Shown one piece after another: positions 21,630 through 25,265 of a stretch of 25,265 nt of DNA. Position 1 is the first letter of the stretch. The number at the start of each line of letters is the position of its first letter. A program made the translations under genes and the position numbers. The DNA is from Welwitschia mirabilis (lineage: Eukaryota; Gnetophyta; Gnetopsida; Welwitschiales). The stretch is taken from the NCBI GenBank assembly GCA_051453625.1, contig JBOZIK010000001.1:198509678-198534942 (forward strand), written 5' to 3'. The notes under the pieces were generated by a model, which was given only the letters and a program-made list of their open reading frames with translations, did not search any database and was not told where the DNA came from.

Positions 21630-21643
21630 TGGTGCCGCTGGAC
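21630..21643 (+). other. Primer-binding site, tRNA-Asp-like
   Basis: TGGTGCCGCTG matches 9 of 11 bases of TGGCGCCGTTG, the complement of the plant tRNA-Asp 3' end used by Athila/Tat-type gypsy elements (from memory); both differences are transitions. It lies five bases after the LTR-end CA. It would prime minus-strand DNA synthesis. Confidence 0.6.
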
Positions 21644-21787
21644 TTTTTTTCTATGAACACCTTCACACTTAGCATATCTTCTCTTCTCACCTCTCTAAAA
21701 CCTTTCTAATACCGAGCCTCATCTAAAATCATAAAAAGTTATGAAAATGTAATGCTTTAGTAAATTTCATAGATCGTTTTAGTTGAC

Positions 21788-23566
21788 ATGGGTTGGGAAT
21801 GTGATCCACTTGGTAGGTTATGCAAAGTAGCTTCAGAACTCCAATCTATTTCTGGGAACAATGAAAATCCTTATAGCTTGTCTAATTATGTTTAACCTAA
21901 ATAAAATGTAGGAGATCACATTTAACCCAAGCAAAGTTTAGAGAATTACCTTCAATGCACCATTTTGAACCTTGAGATCCTTTTAACACTAGAAAGACCT
22001 TTGAAGAATATCTTTGAAGCCTAGAATCCCATTCAGATCAACCTATTTATAACCTTAAGTATGAAAATCCTTATTTTGAATAGAAAGAGTTTGATCCCAT
22101 GCTTTTCATGACCTCTAAAAACCCTTTACCCTTTAATCCTTATCGTTTATCTTCCTTTTCATTTCTTTCACCCTTTCGCCCTTACTCATACAACCAATGA
22201 CAACTTCATTCATTTACTCCATTGGAGGAATCATTAAGAAACTTCATAGAGTTTAAAGCTTAATTTAATTGTGATCATAGATAAACTAAGCAATATTCCT
22301 CCTCCATGAGGAACCTAGAACACATAGATCTCATGTCTTCCACCTTATAGCTCTTGACCCTGTAATCCTTATCTTTTATCTTACTTTCCATATTGCTCAT
22401 CAATTAATCAATACCCTTCATCTTCCTACACTAAATGATCCTCTTTGAAATCCTTAGAAAATATCCTACAAAGTTTCTTAGAAAGTACGACCCAAATCCA
22501 TTCCAACATGACTTTGCCTTAATCATTTTCACATTATCTAAAAGGAAATGATGAAGAAATCATGAAATCTAATTACAAAATCATAGAAAATCTCCAACAA
22601 ATTTCCCAAACCAACACCCAATTTGTGTAACAAATTCTCTATTCTTTAAACCATAATGAACTCAATAATTAACTTTAACTTAACTAATAAGAAGAGAAAA
22701 ACCTTCCTACATTTCATGAACCTAATCTAGAAATTTTGAAAATCTTGAAGTCAAGGATAGTGAAACCAATAATACTCAAATCATATCCTTAAGGGATGAG
22801 AAAGAAACCAATGAGGAAATACATGAGGACCTTAAGTTTAAGAATGCACTAGAGAATGATTAATTACGTGTGAAAAACTATAATTTGATAGAGAAACTAA
22901 CATGTTAGAGGATGAACAATCTATAAAGGATGAGGAACCGTTTGAGAAAGGCTACATGCTTGAGAGTTACATAATAGAGAATGAGTCATTAAGCAACATT
23001 AATGGGAAGGAAAACATTAAAGAGAACTATTCTTTGAGTCACAACCATTGTCGCTTACGCAACCATTTGAGGAAGAATCCCCTAGCAACTTTTATGTAAG
23101 CAAATCCATTGCTTTTTCTATGCCTTATCTCTTCATTTTCACATTAGATCCCCTTAATTTCTTTTTTTTTTTTTTGATTTTATTAATATATTATCCCCCA
23201 ATAATTTTAACTATTCAATTAGATTCATCAGTCTCTCTCTAACTCATTAGCCCATCATTAACTTTTTCCATTCACCCTAATAAATTAACTCATTTCATGA
23301 ATGGCCCTATGCCCATTCCCTTACGTTTCATTCTTAATCTATTTATCCTCTTTTCTCATATGTATTCCCCCAAAATTAATGACACATCATTCCATTTACC
23401 ATTTTCACATGTAGTCCCTTGTCATCATATTTTAAAAAAAATGTTATCTATGTGTTCAATTGCTACTCAACCTTTTTTGTCGCTAATAGACCGTGGCCAT
23501 GTAAGTATACATTTGGGTGATCTAAAGGCTTCAAAGATGAAGAATTTAAAAATAATGCTTCACTAG
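21788..23566 (+). pseudogene. Decayed long reading frame behind LTR copy 3, product unknown
   Basis: An ATG at 21788, about 145 bp after the primer-binding site, opens 35 codons (MGWECDPLGRLCKVASEL, then NNENPYSLSNYV). Coding-like stretches then continue in changing frames. At 21991-22360 a frame has five or more stops, most of them TGA, TAG or TAA one C-to-T change from CGA, CAG or CAA; it contains HSDQPIYNLKYENPYF and FNPYRLSSFSFLSPF. At 22544-22670 a helical, Gln/Asn-rich piece (EEIMKSNYKIIENLQQISQ) could form a coiled coil. At 22740-23099 the text is strongly acidic (EDEQSIKDEEPFEKGYM). At 23048-23566 the frame is hydrophobic, then ends DRGHVSIHLGDLKASKMK. Position implies an element-encoded protein, either a divergent gag or an extra leader ORF as known in Ogre/Tat elements. 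It shows no similarity that I can see to the gag at 5470-6430, and I cannot name it. Confidence 0.4.
23162..23175. repeat. Poly(T) run within the decayed frame
   Basis: About 14 T between CCTTAATTTC and GATTTTATTAATATA. It encodes a phenylalanine run in the decayed frame. I found no target-site duplication, so it is probably slippage and not a retroelement tail. Confidence 0.6.
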
Positions 23567-23569
23567 GAA

Positions 23570-24990
23570 GTGTCAATGACAGTGGATAGTTCTTGCATAT
23601 CTCTTATTACTTCCCCATCTCCTTCCCACACCAAAGTTCTAGCACATTTGGCAGTTACTAGCATGGTCCATATAAACAAGCTAACATTAGTTTTCTTTTA
23701 CTAAGTGTCTATTAAGCCTTTCATTCCACAGCAGCATCTCACCTAGGCGTTGTTTTGGTCCCTAAACCTTATTCAGTGAATTTCACAGTACTATGATTGA
23801 AGACAAACTTTCAAGGAGTGACGTATTCCAGTTTTGGCTCACGTTTTATCGGAATTCTCTTAGTCTGTTCAAGATGTCTTGTGAAAATTACCATCATACC
23901 TACTACGCTTGGATCTTATAATTTGAAGCATTCCCATTATTCATCTCCAACAAATGAGCCCTATAAAATGGGAACCAGTGTCAATGGATAGAATGTGCTT
24001 TGGTGTGAATGTTATTTGAAGTAGTGTAAGGTCTGCGAGATCTGCTTTTAACTCAAGCACGACAAATGCATTTCGTTCTGTAAATTCAAATGACATGACA
24101 TGAGAGGCTATTGCCCGAATTATCTGCAAAGAAGGATGAACAGTAAAAATGTCTCACAGATGTTCGGAAGGATGATGTTCCATCAATGGCGTCGTTTCAC
24201 AGCACGATCGCTTCTGCAAATCTCATTTCTTCTCTTGCCCTCAGCTCAAGAACTTGTAGCGTCTAGGGATATCTTCCCACGTTTCCTTTATCGCTGGCAG
24301 TTGGTCATGGGGTGTAACCTCTCTTGGCCTTAACTGCTAAGCATTTACAATCTGAAGTTGACAGAATAAACAAATGGGAGCCCCACATGGATGCATGAAT
24401 TTCACCCTCTCCAAGATGGGAGATCCATTACGAAAACTTACATCCACATGTTGGTGTATAATAATTTAGCATTAAAAATGCCCGCCTCTAAGACAAGTTG
24501 CCTCTCCTATTGAGAGCTCTGTTAAAACACCGGACATTTGCAGAAGGCTGAGAAACTTGCAGAGGCTGATCCCAGGCAGAATGAATTTGAAGGAAATAGA
24601 TCTCCTTTTTCAGGAAACTAATGAGTATATCATGACTCGCAAGTTTCAAGTTGAGTTTCTTCAACTTCTTTCTCATGTCTGCAAAGATTTCTTTACCAGT
24701 TAATTTTGTTTTATTTACTGAGACATCAAGCAACTATGCTACTTCTGCTGCTACTTAAAAACAAAAAATTAGAGAAAATATGTTGTTTATTGCTCAGTCT
24801 CTGTAAATTACTTTTCTTTAATGTCCATCAAATGGAAGGCTTATAGAACTTATACTGAAATTGAATCTTTAAGCAGTGCGTCAAGGCAAAAGAATTGTCT
24901 GCAAATTGATGCCATCTCACAAATCGAAAACAGGTGCCAAGAGGTTTAGAAGAGTCTTCTGTGATGAATAATGACAGATTCATGTAAGAC
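23570..24990. other. Less AT-rich region, possibly low-copy, with weak minus-strand exon signals
   Basis: From about 23800 the composition shifts to more balanced GC and CG dinucleotides reappear (GGCGTCG, ACGATCG near 24190-24210). On the minus strand I see: an ATG at about 24925 opening MASICRQFFCLDALLKDSIS up to a GTATAAGT donor-like site; an 81-codon frame at 24733-24488 with a basic helical part (MRKKLKKLNLKLASHD); a GTAAGT donor at 24441-24436; and a TTCTTTGCAG acceptor ending at 24124, followed by an open 60-codon stretch (IIRAIASHVMSFEFTERN). I do not recognise a protein. It may be a gene fragment, a decayed gene or a captured segment. Confidence 0.3.
24124..24441 (-). other. Candidate intron (GTAAGT..TTTGCAG)
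   Basis: A consensus donor GGAT|GTAAGT and a pyrimidine-rich acceptor CATCCTTCTTTGCAG|ATA lie 318 bp apart, a normal plant intron size. The upstream exon frame has stops (TAG at 24488 and TAA codons near 24470), so if this is an exon it is non-coding there, or the locus is broken. Chance occurrence cannot be excluded. Confidence 0.2.
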
Positions 24991-25265
24991 TTAAATGTCT
25001 CATGTGAGGAGCATGTGACTTATCTAAAGGGCTAATAAATAATTAATTAAAGAATTAAGAGCTAAAGTGTAATTGGGTAAACGAGAAGCAGTTTTTTGAA
25101 AGTAATTGCTACTTGATGAGAAGCAGTTTCATAAAGTAACTGCTACTTGATGGGAGTTAGTAGTACAAAGGGATAACTCTAATAGATGTAAAACAAGGTC
25201 TTGTTCTTGACATAAAAAGTATTCTCTTCTCCCTGACCATCACTCATGCTGAAGGAATAGAAAGG
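24990..25265 (+). promoter_or_regulatory. Promoter-like or LTR-like segment cut by the window edge
   Basis: Contains a 35-bp tandem duplication with hairpin arms, an ACATAAAAAGT TATA-like word near 25210-25220 and a pyrimidine-rich CTCTTCTCCCTGACC stretch just after it. The layout resembles the U3/R of a plant LTR or an ordinary promoter. No end motif or partner LTR is in the window, so the class is undetermined. Confidence 0.3.
25083..25151. repeat. 35-bp tandem duplication with internal hairpins
   Basis: Units 25083-25117 and 25118-25151 both run GAGAAGCAGTTT..AAAGTAA(T/C)TGCTACTTGAT. Each contains an inverted repeat; in the second unit AGCAGTT and AACTGCT are perfect complements around a 9-base loop. 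This could be a doubled protein-binding site. Confidence 0.85.

Noticed and set aside
1-25265. tRNA, rRNA, CRISPR or bacterial-type operon features
   Set aside because: Both strands were read for tRNA T-arm words, regularly spaced direct repeats and ribosome-binding sites before long frames; none is present, and the sequence is eukaryotic repeat DNA.

Overview
This looks like plant nuclear DNA, most likely from a species with a large, repeat-rich genome; a gymnosperm such as a conifer is my guess. That rests on an AT-rich composition with rare CG dinucleotides, very low gene density, old Ty3/gypsy and LINE remnants full of stops and frameshifts, and a 100-base run of N of the kind used for scaffold gaps. 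I see no intact protein-coding gene, tRNA, rRNA or CRISPR array. No reading frame longer than about 120 codons is open, and most short ones are chance.

Layout. 1-165: a poly(A) and purine-rich tract with either a TATA-like site (+) or a splice-acceptor-like edge (-). 166-3714: anonymous AT-rich DNA with a perfect 37-bp tandem duplication and the N gap. 3715-8215: two copies of one LTR family in opposite orientation. The minus-strand copy (6586-8215) is followed in its own direction by a degraded primer-binding site and a recognisable plant gypsy gag pseudogene (6430-5470). The plus-strand copy (3715-4592) is rearranged, with its downstream part lying in front of its upstream part. 9000-9985: a dead LINE reverse transcriptase on the plus strand, with tandem duplications inside its catalytic core. 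9986-18780: very AT-rich DNA with a 91-bp tandem repeat, a 26-bp repeat and a (CA)25 microsatellite.

18783-21624: a third copy of the same LTR family (plus strand), split by a 1.1-kb poly(A) retroelement on the minus strand with a perfect 16-bp target-site duplication (GATGTCATGTCTTTCT). After this LTR come a primer-binding site resembling the complement of a tRNA-Asp 3' end and a long decayed reading frame (21788-23566) that I cannot assign to a family. 23570-24990 is less AT-rich and has weak exon-like signals on the minus strand. 24990-25265 holds a tandem repeat with hairpins and looks like a promoter or the start of an LTR cut by the window edge.

The order of events can be partly read. 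The gypsy LTR at 18783 was in place before the poly(A) element inserted into it. That element keeps a perfect target-site duplication, so it is younger than the surrounding decay. The elements appear transcriptionally and enzymatically dead, although the LTR core promoter (TATAAAAGGGCC) is intact in two of three copies. I found no new biological system. The observations most worth following are the unassigned frame behind LTR copy 3, the shared LTRs with apparently different internal regions, and the duplicated catalytic core of the LINE.
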